Shown: one piece after another, positions 17,741-27,102 of the stretch | How positions within the stretch are numbered: the stretch's first letter is position 1 | How the letters are laid out: each line of letters starts with the position of its first letter | Assembly: GCF_000025625.1 (NCBI RefSeq) | Contig: NC_013922.1 | Span: 1,736,001-1,800,000 of the forward strand | Reading direction: 5' to 3' | Origin: Natrialba magadii ATCC 43099 | Lineage (GTDB): Archaea; Halobacteriota; Halobacteria; Halobacteriales; Natrialbaceae | DNA: 64,000 nucleotides | The notes under the pieces: generated by a model | Told to the model about the DNA's origin: nothing | Seen by the model: the letters and a program-made list of their open reading frames with translations, nothing else | The model's database searches: none | Program-made: the position numbers and the translations under genes

Positions 17741-18628
17741 TCATTCGAGGTCCACACGCTGGAACCACCAGGAACCGACGAGCAGCGGCAGCGCCAGCCA
17801 TGCGAGCAACACGCCGACACCGAACAGATTCGGGCCGTGTGGCACAGCGACTGAGCTGCCGGAGACAACCGCCTGAAGCACCTCGTAGCTGTAAAACACG
17901 GTTCCCGTGAACGCCTCCGCAGGTCCAAGTCGAAACGCGTACAGGAACCACGTCGCTCCCTCGGCATACGTCACGACGGCTGGATCGGCAAACTCGATGA
18001 GCCCGCCGAGTTCTCCCGAGCCAGTTACCGCGAGTGCCAACACTCTGGCCACAAACGGCTCCCATAGCGCGAGCAAGAGCGTGTAGGCGATGAGCATGAC
18101 ACCGATCACCTGCCGTCCCGACGCGGCCATCGCGGAGACGCCGACGGTCGCACCGAGCCACGCGAGACCGTAGAGCGCCACCGATCCGACGCCGGCGACG
18201 AACTCGAGTACACCCACGCTGCCAGTCTGGGTGACGACGAGGACGAGTACGACCAGGATTGCGGCCGAGAGGACGGCGAGAAAGGCGATTACTCGGGCCA
18301 GAAACGCTTGGATGACGAGGGAACGTCGTGTGGTCGGTTGCCCGAGGAGAAGTCGAACGCGTCCCGACTCGCGCAGTCGGACGACGGCGTCGTAGCCGAT
18401 GACGATGGCGAACAGCGGGAGCCAGTGAGTGAACTGGAGGAGGACGAGGAGGAACGACTGTGAACTGGCGTCGATCATCGTCGGGTCTGCGGCCCAGTTC
18501 GCGAGAACGAGGACGACGAGGAGTCCGGTGAGTATCCAGAGCAGATTCGAGCGCACGAGGTCGGTGAGATCGGCCCGAACGAGTGGTACTGCAGGACACT
18601 TTTGACGGCAGTAGTGAATCAGACCCAT
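17741..18628 (-). CDS. ABC-2 type transporter permease
   Basis: A 295-residue membrane protein paralogous to the permease at 15823-16674: VPLVRADLTDLVRSNLLWIL, LRESGRVRLLLGQPTTRRSL and the end LLVGSWWFQRVDLE. About six hydrophobic segments. It lies 62 bp upstream of the ATPase gene on the same strand, giving the order permease-ATPase-permease. The frame is open to 18907, but that extension is Arg/Ser-rich and without homology; the ATG at 18628 is preceded by an AT-rich box (about 18660-18668). It probably forms one exporter with the other two genes. Confidence 0.85.
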   Translation of the reverse strand: MGLIHYCRQKCPAVPLVRADLTDLVRSNLLWILTGLLVVLVLANWAADPTMIDASSQSFLLVLLQFTHWLPLFAIVIGYDAVVRLRESGRVRLLLGQPTTRRSLVIQAFLARVIAFLAVLSAAILVVLVLVVTQTGSVGVLEFVAGVGSVALYGLAWLGATVGVSAMAASGRQVIGVMLIAYTLLLALWEPFVARVLALAVTGSGELGGLIEFADPAVVTYAEGATWFLYAFRLGPAEAFTGTVFYSYEVLQAVVSGSSVAVPHGPNLFGVGVLLAWLALPLLVGSWWFQRVDLE

Positions 18629-18776
18629 TCGGTCTTTTTGAATTATTTCGGTGTGGGGTAAAATAATATGTGTGTTCGCATGACCATGGACTCGATCACA
18701 GATCGCACCACCCCGTAGGTGTCGCAAAAACAGGCCGACAGTGAGGAGGGGCGTACCGATAAACCGAACTAACCGC

Positions 18777-19499
18777 TCAGTTCGTCGTCGACTTCGATCC
18801 GTCCTCCGCCTCCGGTGGCGGCTCTGCCCCCTCGATCGCCTCTGCAGCGTCCGTATCCTTCTCGACTTCGACGTGCCAGCGGTCGATCTCGTCGTCGAGT
18901 TCGGCAAGCCGATCCGAGACGCGGTCCTTGAGATCGTCGTCGTTCACGTTGACCTCGAAAACGAACCGCTCACTATTGTTGCTGTTTCGCGCCGCCTGCT
19001 GGACGTTCGCGCTGATGAGTTCGTTGTCGAAGTAGTACGGCGCGAGCTGGGTCATCACGTTCTGATACACCGTGTCCTCAACCCGACGCAGGGCCTTCCG
19101 TCCCGCCGAATCGGCCGCGCGAGCGACGTAATCGATCGACTCCTTCCAGTTGTCCATCGCCGCCTCAGCATCGTCGTCCTCGAGTTGCTCGTAGGACGCG
19201 GTGATCTTCTCGCCGGCAGTTTTGATGTCCTCGTCGGGTTCTTTCCCTGCTTTCTCGCCTTTGCCCTCTTCGACGCTGGCCTGCTCTGCGGTCTTCTCGC
19301 TGACGTCAGCTTCGAGGGTCTCGTGGGCTTTGGGGCGCCACTCGTCCCACTCGTCGAACGCCCGCGCGAACCGTGCGCCGTAGTCGTGGTCGGGATCGTG
19401 GACACCCTCGTCGCGCAAGGCGTACGTGATGCGCTCGCCGTGTTCGACGACGTCGGCCCACTCGCCGCGAACTTTGAATCCCGAGATGCTCTCTTCCAT
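18777..19499 (-). CDS. Conserved haloarchaeal hypothetical protein
   Basis: A 240-residue, soluble, acidic protein starting MEESISGFKVRGEWADVVEHG. The N-terminal 65 residues look globular; the region 70-100 is Lys/Glu-rich; residues 105-215 are mainly helical with a VFEVNVNDDDLKDRV strand-like part. The tail is Pro/Glu-rich. I cannot name its function. The start was set at the ATG at 19499 because upstream residues of the open frame look non-coding. It is divergent from upp, sharing about 180 bp of intergenic DNA with it. Confidence 0.72.
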   Translation of the reverse strand: MEESISGFKVRGEWADVVEHGERITYALRDEGVHDPDHDYGARFARAFDEWDEWRPKAHETLEADVSEKTAEQASVEEGKGEKAGKEPDEDIKTAGEKITASYEQLEDDDAEAAMDNWKESIDYVARAADSAGRKALRRVEDTVYQNVMTQLAPYYFDNELISANVQQAARNSNNSERFVFEVNVNDDDLKDRVSDRLAELDDEIDRWHVEVEKDTDAAEAIEGAEPPPEAEDGSKSTTN

Positions 19500-19677
19500 T
19501 CGAGTGAGCGGGTAGTAAGACACGGACTGGTATAAACTTCTTCGCTGCGTCATCTATCGCAGCAGTCAGCTTTCGCTGTCGGGCTGACAGGCAGTGACAG
19601 CCCACGAGACCCACACAGTCCGGTACTCGTCGCGGCTGATCGACAGTGTGAACTATCCCGCGGGTGGCCATACGAAT

Positions 19678-20355
19678 ATGCCAATCGAAGACCGCGACGA
19701 TGCGTATCTCGTCACGCACGCACTCGCAAAGCACACGCTCTCACAGCTTCGAGACGTTCAGACCGAGCAGGTCAGTTTCCGCAAGGGGCTCGTCAAACTC
19801 GGCCGGATCTGTGGCTACGAGATCATCGACGGCCGCATGGAAACCGAGTACGTTGAAATCGATACGCCACTCGAGCCGACCATGGGCGAACAGGTGCGCG
19901 GACTCGACGACGTGGTCATCATCAACGTGCTTCGTGCGGCGACGCCGTTCGTCGAGGGGCTACTGAAGGCGTTCCCGCGCGCACGGCAGGGCGTCATCAG
20001 CGCGAGCCGCGACGAAGAGGCCGGCCGCGAGGACGACGGCTCGTTCCCGATCACGGTCGACTACGTCAAGCTGCCCGAGATCACCGAGGACGACACGGTC
20101 ATCATCGCGGACCCAATGCTCGCGACTGGAAGTACGATGTGTACCGTTCTCGACCACGTCATCGAGAACTCTCCGGAGCCGGAGAACCTGATCGTGCTCT
20201 CGGCCGTCTCGGCACCCGAGGGACTCCTCCGCGTGGACGACGAGTTCCCCGAAGCCGACCTGCTGACGGTTTCGATCGACGACTACCTCGACGACGATGG
20301 CTTCATCGTTCCCGGCCTGGGCGACGCCGGCGACCGGGCGTTCCGAACGACCTGA
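19678..20355 (+). CDS. upp: Uracil phosphoribosyltransferase
   Basis: A 225-residue pyrimidine salvage enzyme making UMP from uracil and PRPP. The PRPP loop is [13 protein letters not shown], and the uracil-binding end [11 protein letters not shown] matches the family. The frame opens at 19594, but the conserved N-terminus ([26 protein letters not shown]) begins at the ATG at 19678. It is a single gene. The PRPP synthase gene is found elsewhere in this window (40313). Confidence 0.95.
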   Translation: MPIEDRDDAYLVTHALAKHTLSQLRDVQTEQVSFRKGLVKLGRICGYEIIDGRMETEYVEIDTPLEPTMGEQVRGLDDVVIINVLRAATPFVEGLLKAFPRARQGVISASRDEEAGREDDGSFPITVDYVKLPEITEDDTVIIADPMLATGSTMCTVLDHVIENSPEPENLIVLSAVSAPEGLLRVDDEFPEADLLTVSIDDYLDDDGFIVPGLGDAGDRAFRTT

Positions 20356-20460
20356 ATCCCTGACTGGAGTTCGCCCTCCACCAATCGGAAGCCGTCCCCG
20401 CACAGCTGGCAGTCGTTGTACTCGAGTCCATGCGAGACGTGGCGGTGCAGTCACTCGTTC

Positions 20461-20655
20461 TCACGGGCAGGTATCGATCCCTAACAGCGCGTTCAACGGA
20501 CATCGCTGGATAATCGCCGTCGCGAGCAGATCGCTTCCTGCGATGAACGCGAGCGTCCCGACCGTTTGCTCTCGGTTGCTGTACCCGAAGCAGAGCAGTC
20601 CAGTTGCGACGACGACTCGAAGGGCACGATCGGAGCCGCCAACGTTTGGGTTCAT
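20461..20655 (-). CDS. DUF2892 (YgaP-like) small membrane protein
   Basis: 64 residues starting MNPNVGGSDRALRVVVA, with two hydrophobic segments and the family ending RCPLNALLGIDTC. Homologues are small inner-membrane proteins, in bacteria sometimes fused to rhodanese domains; the function is unknown. The frame continues upstream to 20748 but the DUF2892 signature begins at the ATG at 20655. It faces upp tail to tail. Confidence 0.82.
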   Translation of the reverse strand: MNPNVGGSDRALRVVVATGLLCFGYSNREQTVGTLAFIAGSDLLATAIIQRCPLNALLGIDTCP

Positions 20656-20777
20656 GCCCCAGCCTACACGCACTGTGATCCTATGTCTGGCCCCTGTAAT
20701 CGCGCGGTGTAGTCGCAGTGAGATTGCGGTATAGTCGTGGTGTGCCAACGGATCGCGCTGCAGTTGCGTCGACCCCG

Positions 20778-23066
20778 TCAGTCGTCTGTGCTCGTCGCCT
20801 CGTTCCCGTTCGCGTTCGCGTTTACGTTCGCGTTCGCGTTTGTGTTTGCGTTCTCACTCGCGCTCTCGCCCTCCCCATCATCTGACTCGTCCAGTCCTCC
20901 TGACAGCCCCGCGTTCGGGTCGCGCTCGAGTGCCGGTGGGACCTCACGGGAGTCGGCGTAGCCGTCGAACCAGCGGACGATGCGCTCGAGTCGGTCGACG
21001 ATGTGGCCCGGCTCACCCGAACGCGAGAGTTCGTGGCCCTCGCGCGGATACCGGACGAGACGGGTGTCGACGCCGTGTTTCTTCAGACCGAGGTAGAACA
21101 GTTCGGCGGTGTTCGCAGGCGTCCGGTAGTCCCGATCAGAGTGGAGCACGAGCGTTGGCGTCTCGACGTTCGGGATGTGTGCAACGGGCGACTGCTCCCA
21201 GAGGAATTCGGGCTCCTCCCAGGGTGTCGTGTCGAAGTCGCCCTCGATGAGCTTGAACGCGTCCGTCGAGCCGTAGAAACTGGTGAGATCGTAGACGCCG
21301 CGCTGGGAGACTGCGGCCGTGAAGCGGTCCGTCTGGGTGACCGCCCACGAGGTCATGAATCCGCCGAAGCTCCCGCCGGTGACGAACAGTTCGTCCTCGT
21401 CGACGAAATCGCGTTCACAGACTTCGTCGACGCCCGCGAGTACGTCCGCAAGCGTCACATCGCCCCAGTTGCGTTCGATCGCCATGGCGTGGTCCTCGCC
21501 GTAGCCCGTCGAGCCGCGGGGATTAGACCAGAAGACGACGTAGCCCTGTGCCGCGAGCGTCTGGAACTCGTGCCACATCGTCCCCGCGGTGGTCCACTGG
21601 GAGTGGGGACCGCCGTGGATTTCGACGACGAGCGGGTAGGTTTCGTCCGGGCCGCTCGCGGCGTCGGCGTCGAATTCAGGTGGGGTTAGCAGCCAGCCCT
21701 GGATCTGGTTGCGTTCGCCGTCGTCGCTGTTGCCGTCGCCGTCGCTGTTGCCGTTGCCGTCGGCATCTTCAATCCCGGCGTCACCCCTCTCGAACCAGAT
21801 CTCCTCCGGCTGGCGCACCGCTCGATCCGCGAGGAGGTCGCCGTTGACGCGCGTCAGTCGGTGCGTCTCGTTTCCGCCGCGGGTCGTCACGAAGATGTCG
21901 CCAGGGTGGTCCCACTCGCTCTGGACGAGCGCGACGGCGTTGTCGCCGACCGAGAAGCCCGACACAGTCACGTCATCGCCGTAAACGCGGGTCGGCTCCT
22001 CGAGTGCTTCCTCATCGCTGTCGATCGTCGTCGGCACGTTGACCGACCAGAGCACGTTCGCCCCCTCATCCGGCGTCGTGAAGTACAGCAGCTCCTCGTC
22101 CGGCGCCCAGGTGAAGTTGCCGTCGATCGTCCGATCCAGCGACGCCGTCGGCGTCGTCTCCGCGCCAGTCTCGCGGTCGTGCACGCGAACGTCAGTCTGG
22201 CGTAGCGAGGCCTGTTCTTCAGGCGTGAATGCGTACGCGATCCGCCCATCTGTCGTCGCCTCGAGTTCGGTGACCCAGCCGGTCGTCTGCGTGAAGGCCG
22301 TTGCCTCATCCGTTTCGAGGTCGTGTTCGTACAGGTCGTACCGGCTCGAGTCGTCTGCCTCGACCGCATCCTCGGCGGTTTTGACCGCGTAGTAGACCGT
22401 CTCGTCGTCACCCCAGGTCGCTCCGATATGGTCTTCGTCGCCGTCAGTGAGGCGTTCGATCGCGTCCGTATCCTCGGAATCAGTATCAGTCGGATCGGAT
22501 GGATCGGACTCGAGTGCAGCCTCGATATCGAGGACGTAGACGTGACTCCGCCGGCCGTCCATGTACTCCGTACCGGCGCGGTAGATCATGCGGTCGATAA
22601 CGCGCGGGTCGGGCGTCTCGGGTTCGTACTCAGGGTCGACGGCGAGGTCGCGCCCCTCCTCGCGGTCGTCGGCGGTGACCTGCTGGGTGAACAGGAGACG
22701 GCTGCCGTCGGGACTCCACTCGAGTCCGGTGACGCCGCCGACGACGGACGTGAGCTGGCGGGCTTCACCGCCGGTCGTCGTGGGGAGTATCCAGAGTTGC
22801 TGGCGGTCGTCGTCCTCGCCGCGGGTGCTGGCGAACGCGAGGCGGTCGCCGTCGGGGCTCCAGCGGGGCTGGCTGTCGACACCCTCGCTAATCGTGAGTT
22901 GCGTTGGCTCGTCACCGCCGACGGGGACGACGTGGATGGTTGCCTCGGAGGATTCCTCGTCTTCGGGGAGTTGTTCGACGTATGCGACGCGCTCGCCGCC
23001 AGGCGAGAGCTGTGGATCCGAAACCTGCCGCAGGTCGTAGAAGTCGGTCGCCTCGATCGTGTTCAT
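20778..23066 (-). CDS. S9 family serine peptidase (acylaminoacyl-peptidase / dipeptidyl peptidase type)
   Basis: 762 residues. An N-terminal seven-bladed propeller of WD40-like PD repeats (LSPGGERVAYV, WSPDGDRLAFAS, WSPDGSRLLFT) covers about 1-470. The alpha/beta-hydrolase domain has the triad Ser566 (GGSFGGFM), Asp644 (HSDRDYRTP) and His678 (EGHELS). It probably trims peptides in the cytoplasm; no signal peptide is visible. Two low-complexity parts are coded by hexanucleotide repeats: a Gly/Asn/Asp loop (about 21716-21765) and an Ala-Asn tail (20807-20853). A TATA-like TTTTTTACA at about 23089-23096 fits a leaderless start at 23066. Confidence 0.92.
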   Translation of the reverse strand: MNTIEATDFYDLRQVSDPQLSPGGERVAYVEQLPEDEESSEATIHVVPVGGDEPTQLTISEGVDSQPRWSPDGDRLAFASTRGEDDDRQQLWILPTTTGGEARQLTSVVGGVTGLEWSPDGSRLLFTQQVTADDREEGRDLAVDPEYEPETPDPRVIDRMIYRAGTEYMDGRRSHVYVLDIEAALESDPSDPTDTDSEDTDAIERLTDGDEDHIGATWGDDETVYYAVKTAEDAVEADDSSRYDLYEHDLETDEATAFTQTTGWVTELEATTDGRIAYAFTPEEQASLRQTDVRVHDRETGAETTPTASLDRTIDGNFTWAPDEELLYFTTPDEGANVLWSVNVPTTIDSDEEALEEPTRVYGDDVTVSGFSVGDNAVALVQSEWDHPGDIFVTTRGGNETHRLTRVNGDLLADRAVRQPEEIWFERGDAGIEDADGNGNSDGDGNSDDGERNQIQGWLLTPPEFDADAASGPDETYPLVVEIHGGPHSQWTTAGTMWHEFQTLAAQGYVVFWSNPRGSTGYGEDHAMAIERNWGDVTLADVLAGVDEVCERDFVDEDELFVTGGSFGGFMTSWAVTQTDRFTAAVSQRGVYDLTSFYGSTDAFKLIEGDFDTTPWEEPEFLWEQSPVAHIPNVETPTLVLHSDRDYRTPANTAELFYLGLKKHGVDTRLVRYPREGHELSRSGEPGHIVDRLERIVRWFDGYADSREVPPALERDPNAGLSGGLDESDDGEGESASENANTNANANVNANANGNEATSTDD

Positions 23067-23179
23067 GCAGTTCGGTACCGAGGTGTGTGTAAAAAAGGTT
23101 GGTCCACCGGAGAACGCGACCGGGACAGTGAGTTGCAGTACGGCTATGTGTCAGCAGTTCGTACGTATGTGGCACGTAC

Positions 23180-24067
23180 ATGTCCGGCCGCTCGTCCACC
23201 GACGCCACTGATGGCTCCGCCATCGCGCAGTCGTCCCCCCTCCCTCCGGCAACGGATTCGGTTGCCGTCGCAAGCTTCTTCAGTATCCTCGGTGCAGCCG
23301 TCGCGCTGACCACAACGGTCGCGGGAGACGGTACTCTCGCCGTCGTCCTCGGCTCGACGCTGCTCGGACTCGGCGCTGGCGCACTGCTCGGTGTCGGTCT
23401 CGTCCGCTTCAGTCCCGATCTTCTGGCCCGCCTCGGGAGCAGGCGAAGCCGGCATCTCGTGATCGCGCTGCCAGCCGTCCCCTTCGCCGTCGTCGGCTTC
23501 GCGGCCATTTTCGGCCCAGTTGGAACCGAACTCGGGTTCGTCTCGGTTGGCTCGATGAGTGCACTCGTCATCCTTGGCTACGCGCTCCGTGCGATCGCAT
23601 CGACCCGCTACGCAGAAACGGTAACGGCAGACAGCCCGCTCCAGACGTGTCGGTGGGAGCCGCCACGATCACCCAGAATGGACGCCGTGTTGCTCGTCAT
23701 CTGGCTGGGTCTCGCCGTCGTCTACGCAGTCGCCGGCGACTGGCTCTCGACGCTCGTCTGGGGCACACTCGGTGTTCTGTGGCTCACCACCGGCCTGATC
23801 GAGGGACGGTTCCAGATCGACGGGCTGGGGACGACACCCGAGATCCGAATCCACGAAACCGGCTTCGTCAAACAACGCCCGCTAACCAGCACGTTCGTCT
23901 CCTGGGAAACCGTCGACCACGTCCGTCTGCGAGACGACGAACTCGTCTTCGACCGCGGCCTGTTCGATACGCGACTCGACCGCGACGCACTCGAGTCACC
24001 CGACAAAATCCTCGCTGCAATCGAGTCACAGCTCTCGGATCAGACGGCAACGCTTCCGCCCTCATGA
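23180..24067 (+). CDS. Hypothetical membrane protein with C-terminal PH-like domain
   Basis: 295 residues. A Ser-rich start is followed by about six hydrophobic segments (roughly 27-48, 52-73, 90-112, 118-136, 168-188 and 190-205). The C-terminal 85 residues (RFQIDGLGTTPEIRIHETGF...SWETVDHVRLRDDELVF) have the alternating strands and W-x-x-V pattern of bacterial PH domains. Its fold is similar in layout to the protein at 13420. The function is unknown. It is divergent from the S9 peptidase gene. Confidence 0.72.
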   Translation: MSGRSSTDATDGSAIAQSSPLPPATDSVAVASFFSILGAAVALTTTVAGDGTLAVVLGSTLLGLGAGALLGVGLVRFSPDLLARLGSRRSRHLVIALPAVPFAVVGFAAIFGPVGTELGFVSVGSMSALVILGYALRAIASTRYAETVTADSPLQTCRWEPPRSPRMDAVLLVIWLGLAVVYAVAGDWLSTLVWGTLGVLWLTTGLIEGRFQIDGLGTTPEIRIHETGFVKQRPLTSTFVSWETVDHVRLRDDELVFDRGLFDTRLDRDALESPDKILAAIESQLSDQTATLPPS

Positions 24068-24104
24068 AAGTCCCAGTAGTGGTGGGTAGGTGATAGAAGG
24101 AGGA

Positions 24105-24605
24105 TCATCCGGCGGAGAGGCTTTCCAGCCGAGATAGTGGCCCTTCCGGGAACAACTGAAAGAACACAGCTTGTATCAAGACGAGAGCGCCGAGTACCCC
24201 GCCAAACAACGGCGGCCAGATCGCTGGGGAAACACCGCCCGTTGGCGCGAGATAGTGGACATACAGGCTTGCAACGACCCACCACAAGGTGTACATAGCA
24301 AGAATTCCGAGCATGACCGAAGCGAGGATCCGAGTCACTGCTGTGTCACCGGGCTGGATCCGATCACCGGAATCGAGAACTGCCGAACCGAGTCGGATTC
24401 CGTGTGCCAGCACACTGACCAGAACGGTAAGAGCGAGAAGCCCAGGAACGAGAATCGATAGTGGGATCCAAAGCAGTTCGGGGACGGTGTCAAGGAGAAT
24501 CGGGGATTCGGTGACTATTCCAGCTGCAAGGAGGAATGCGAGGATTGCGAGGACGGACTCAGCTACTCGTCCCCCGATCGCACTGTTGCGGTAGCGGGCA
24601 CACAT
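24105..24605 (-). CDS. Hypothetical four-helix membrane protein
   Basis: 166 residues with four clear hydrophobic segments (about 16-35, 43-66, 93-115, 128-150) and short polar loops. No family is recognised. It is convergent with the gene before it, with 37 bp between stops. A TTTAAG box at 24632-24637 sits about 29 bp upstream of the ATG at 24605, which supports both the start and a leaderless transcript. Its codon use looks less GC-biased than its neighbours. Confidence 0.7.
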   Translation of the reverse strand: MCARYRNSAIGGRVAESVLAILAFLLAAGIVTESPILLDTVPELLWIPLSILVPGLLALTVLVSVLAHGIRLGSAVLDSGDRIQPGDTAVTRILASVMLGILAMYTLWWVVASLYVHYLAPTGGVSPAIWPPLFGGVLGALVLIQAVFFQLFPEGPLSRLESLSAG

Positions 24606-24889
24606 GACATGTGAGTGATTTTTGCTATCTGTTTAAGAGATTTACTGTAGCCGAGATCGCCGTCTGTATCAAGCGAGTCGGGTCGGTATCTGTTTGGTGC
24701 GTATCCGTACTGCACACACCCAATGCATGCAGCACGACACTCCGAACACCACCGTACCCTGATTGAACGCTCACCCCCAATAAGCACACGTAGTTGCCGA
24801 CTGCTACGGTTCAGCTTCACAGTCAGTTTTGGATGAAGAAATCGTGCTACTACCCACCGGAAAGAGAGCGAACAGGGGAGGAAGAGAAC

Positions 24890-25504
24890 TCAGGCCGACT
24901 CGAGTACCGCCCGCCCGCTGGTCGCGCTCCGAATCCGATCCCGGAGCGCCTCGGCGTCGGCAACGGGCACCCGAACGCCGAACGAGACGTCAGCCTCGTA
25001 GGCGGCGTCGAACTCGTAGCCCTCGCTCTCGAGAATGCCGCGAACGGTGCCGGAGTCGTCGTACTCGACAGTGATCGAGACGCGCTCGTGCGGACGCTCC
25101 TCGATGACACCCGCCGCATCGACGGCATCCTTCACCGCGCGGGAGTAGGCCCGGACGAGCCCGCCCACCCCGAGATTCGTCCCGCCGTAGTACCGCGTGA
25201 CCACCACGACGCAGTTCTCGATCTCGCGCTGGGTGAGCACGTTGAGTGCCGGCTTCCCCGCTGAACTGGCTGGCTCACCGTCGTCACTCGAGTACTCCCG
25301 CAAGAGATCGCCGTCGCTGTCGGCGCGAACGCGGTAGGCGGGGACGTTGTGGGTTGCGTCGGCGTACTCCTCGCGAATGGCCTCGATGAACGCCTCTGCG
25401 TCGTCGACGGCGTCGACGGGCCGGGCGTGGCCGATGAACTCGGAGCCCTGGACGACGAACTCGGCGGTTGCGGCCTCGGCGATGGTGTTGTAGGTCCGAC
25501 TCAC
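24890..25504 (-). CDS. IMPACT/YigZ (UPF0029) family protein
   Basis: A 204-residue protein with the family signature CVVVVTRYYGGTNLGVGGLVRAYSRA and an N-terminal FIGHARPVDAVDDAEAF...DATHNVPAYR. The C-terminal DUF1949-like domain begins near residue 140. Relatives act in translation-linked stress control (IMPACT) or have unknown function in bacteria (YigZ). Full family length, ATG at 25504. It lies just downstream of the ACT-domain regulator gene on the same strand, but the 28-bp gap runs 25505-25532, so both may form one transcript. Confidence 0.9.
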   Translation of the reverse strand: MSRTYNTIAEAATAEFVVQGSEFIGHARPVDAVDDAEAFIEAIREEYADATHNVPAYRVRADSDGDLLREYSSDDGEPASSAGKPALNVLTQREIENCVVVVTRYYGGTNLGVGGLVRAYSRAVKDAVDAAGVIEERPHERVSITVEYDDSGTVRGILESEGYEFDAAYEADVSFGVRVPVADAEALRDRIRSATSGRAVLESA

Positions 25505-25532
25505 GGCTTGTGGGTGTCCTGCGTGTTCGTGC

Positions 25533-26036
25533 TCACTGCAGTTCGATCTTCCGGACGAACTCGAGGTCTCGGAGTTCGGTGATCGCCGTTCCCGAGATGT
25601 CCTGGTCGGTGATCAGGTACAGTCGCGGCTCGTCGGTGAACTCGGGGTCCTCGCTGATCGTCTGGCGGATCGAGATGTCGTTATCGGCGAGCGTGCCGGT
25701 GACCTGGGCGACGATGCCCTTCTGGTCGGCGTTGTCGACGGCAATCGAGAGCACCGTCAGGTCGAGGACGGGTGCGAGGTCCATCAGGCTCGGCACCTGC
25801 GAGATGTTCTGGAAGATCCGCCGCAGTTCGGGATCGTCGAGGATCGCGTTCGTTGTGGAGTCCACGACGCGACGATCGACGTCGATCTCGCGGGCGATGC
25901 CGGTGTTCGGGATCTCGATGCCGCCCGAGACGACGCGGCCGTCGTCGTTAACTGAAAAGCCGCGCTCCAGGAGGAGCCGGATAACCGCCTGCTGGCTCGG
26001 GGATCCCTCGAACTTCTCCATGATCTCGTCGAACAT
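25533..26036 (-). CDS. ACT-domain regulator of amino acid metabolism (COG2150-like)
   Basis: 167 residues. The first 70 form a winged-helix-like part (SPSQQAVIRLLLERGFSVNDDG). The C-terminal ACT domain (about 90-167) has LTVLSIAVDNADQKGIVAQVTGTLADNDIS, a typical amino-acid-binding loop. This matches the archaeal family of predicted amino acid metabolism regulators; target genes are not known. The frame extends far upstream through repeat DNA, but the protein clearly starts at MFDEIMEKFEG (26036). The AGGGT repeats lie 115 bp upstream, between this gene and the divergent gene at 26279. Confidence 0.85.
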   Translation of the reverse strand: MFDEIMEKFEGSPSQQAVIRLLLERGFSVNDDGRVVSGGIEIPNTGIAREIDVDRRVVDSTTNAILDDPELRRIFQNISQVPSLMDLAPVLDLTVLSIAVDNADQKGIVAQVTGTLADNDISIRQTISEDPEFTDEPRLYLITDQDISGTAITELRDLEFVRKIELQ

Positions 26037-26150
26037 TCGTTGGTGGGTATACGAGTGCCCAGGTATAATGGTCGGTGATCGACATCCGGTCGGCTTGCCG
26101 AGTCGGTGAGGGTGTGGGTAGGTGTGGATGAGTGTGGGTGGGGGTGGGGT

Positions 26151-26180
26151 AGGGTAGGGTAGGGTAGGGTAGGGTAGGGT
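26151..26180. repeat. AGGGT tandem repeat (telomere-like), G-rich tract
   Basis: Six perfect AGGGT units, flanked by GGGGT units on the left (26141-26150) and AGGGGTG on the right. The plus strand carries at least eight G-runs of three or more within 50 bp, enough to form G-quadruplexes. It lies between the divergent start codons at 26036 and 26279. Confidence 0.95.
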
Positions 26181-26278
26181 AGGGGTGTGGATGTGGTCCG
26201 CCGAATCTGGCCGATCGACTGAGTTCCCACAACGCGTCTGACGGACGTTTATTACCGGCCCGCCCGCTATCGCATCCC

Positions 26279-27091
26279 ATGCGCGCACTGCAGCACTGTG
26301 ACTTCTGTGACAGCGAGGCCGCTGGCACCTTCGAGGTCCTCCCGCCCGAACTCGAGCCGACCGACGCCGAGCAACGACGGGTGGTGCTCTGTCCGGCCTG
26401 CAAGGACCGGCTCGGAACGCTCCTCGAACCCCTGCTGGCTCGCCTTCGTGGCGAACCGGTCGTGGAGTCCGACGGGGCCGACGATCCAAGCGAAGCTGGT
26501 GCTGTCGAGCGGCGTGAGCAGGACACCGTGGACAGGGCCGGTCGTGAGGACGAGAACGCACCCGAAAGCAAGGATAGAGACGAAGCAACGTCCGCACCTC
26601 GCGGAAACGAGATCACGTTCGGCGCATCGGACGCGGTTGAGGACGCAGTCGAGAGCGAGGCTGCGCCTGCGAGTGAGACTGGCGGAAACGCAGGAACGGG
26701 GCCAATGACAGAGACAGCGTCAACGGCAGAGACGGAAACGGAGCCAACGGTAGAGACAACGTCAACGACAGAGACGGAAACGGAGCCAGCAACGGACGCA
26801 AAACCGGACACAGCGGCGACAACTGGCGAAACCGGGACAACCAGTACAGAGAGTACCGGCGAGACACAGACACAGACGCAAACGCAAACACAGACACCCA
26901 GCACACCACAAGCCTACCCCAAGGTCATCCGCCTCCTGCGAAACCGTGAGTTGCCGATGGACCGCAGCGCCGTCGAATCGCTCGCTGCCGGCGCGTACGA
27001 CCTCGAAGCCGAGCAGGCCGAGGCCATCGTCGATCACGCACTCGAGCAGGAGGAGTTCACCGAACGGGGCGGACAGCTTCACCGCGCCTGA
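26279..27091 (+). CDS. Zinc-finger protein with long acidic linker and C-terminal helical domain
   Basis: 270 residues. The N-terminus has two Cys pairs, CDFC (Cys7/Cys10) and CPAC (about 39/42), forming a zinc ribbon. Residues about 60-205 are a Glu/Thr/Asp/Gln low-complexity linker with repeats such as TETETEP and QTQTQTQTQT. The last 65 residues are helical (YPKVIRLLRNRELPMDRSAVESLA). The halves look conserved and the linker variable. Function unknown; a nucleic-acid or protein adaptor role is a guess. A TTTATTA box at 26248-26254 is 28 bp upstream, giving a leaderless start at 26279. Confidence 0.75.
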   Translation: MRALQHCDFCDSEAAGTFEVLPPELEPTDAEQRRVVLCPACKDRLGTLLEPLLARLRGEPVVESDGADDPSEAGAVERREQDTVDRAGREDENAPESKDRDEATSAPRGNEITFGASDAVEDAVESEAAPASETGGNAGTGPMTETASTAETETEPTVETTSTTETETEPATDAKPDTAATTGETGTTSTESTGETQTQTQTQTQTPSTPQAYPKVIRLLRNRELPMDRSAVESLAAGAYDLEAEQAEAIVDHALEQEEFTERGGQLHRA

Positions 27092-27102
27092 GACACTGCC
27101 GG

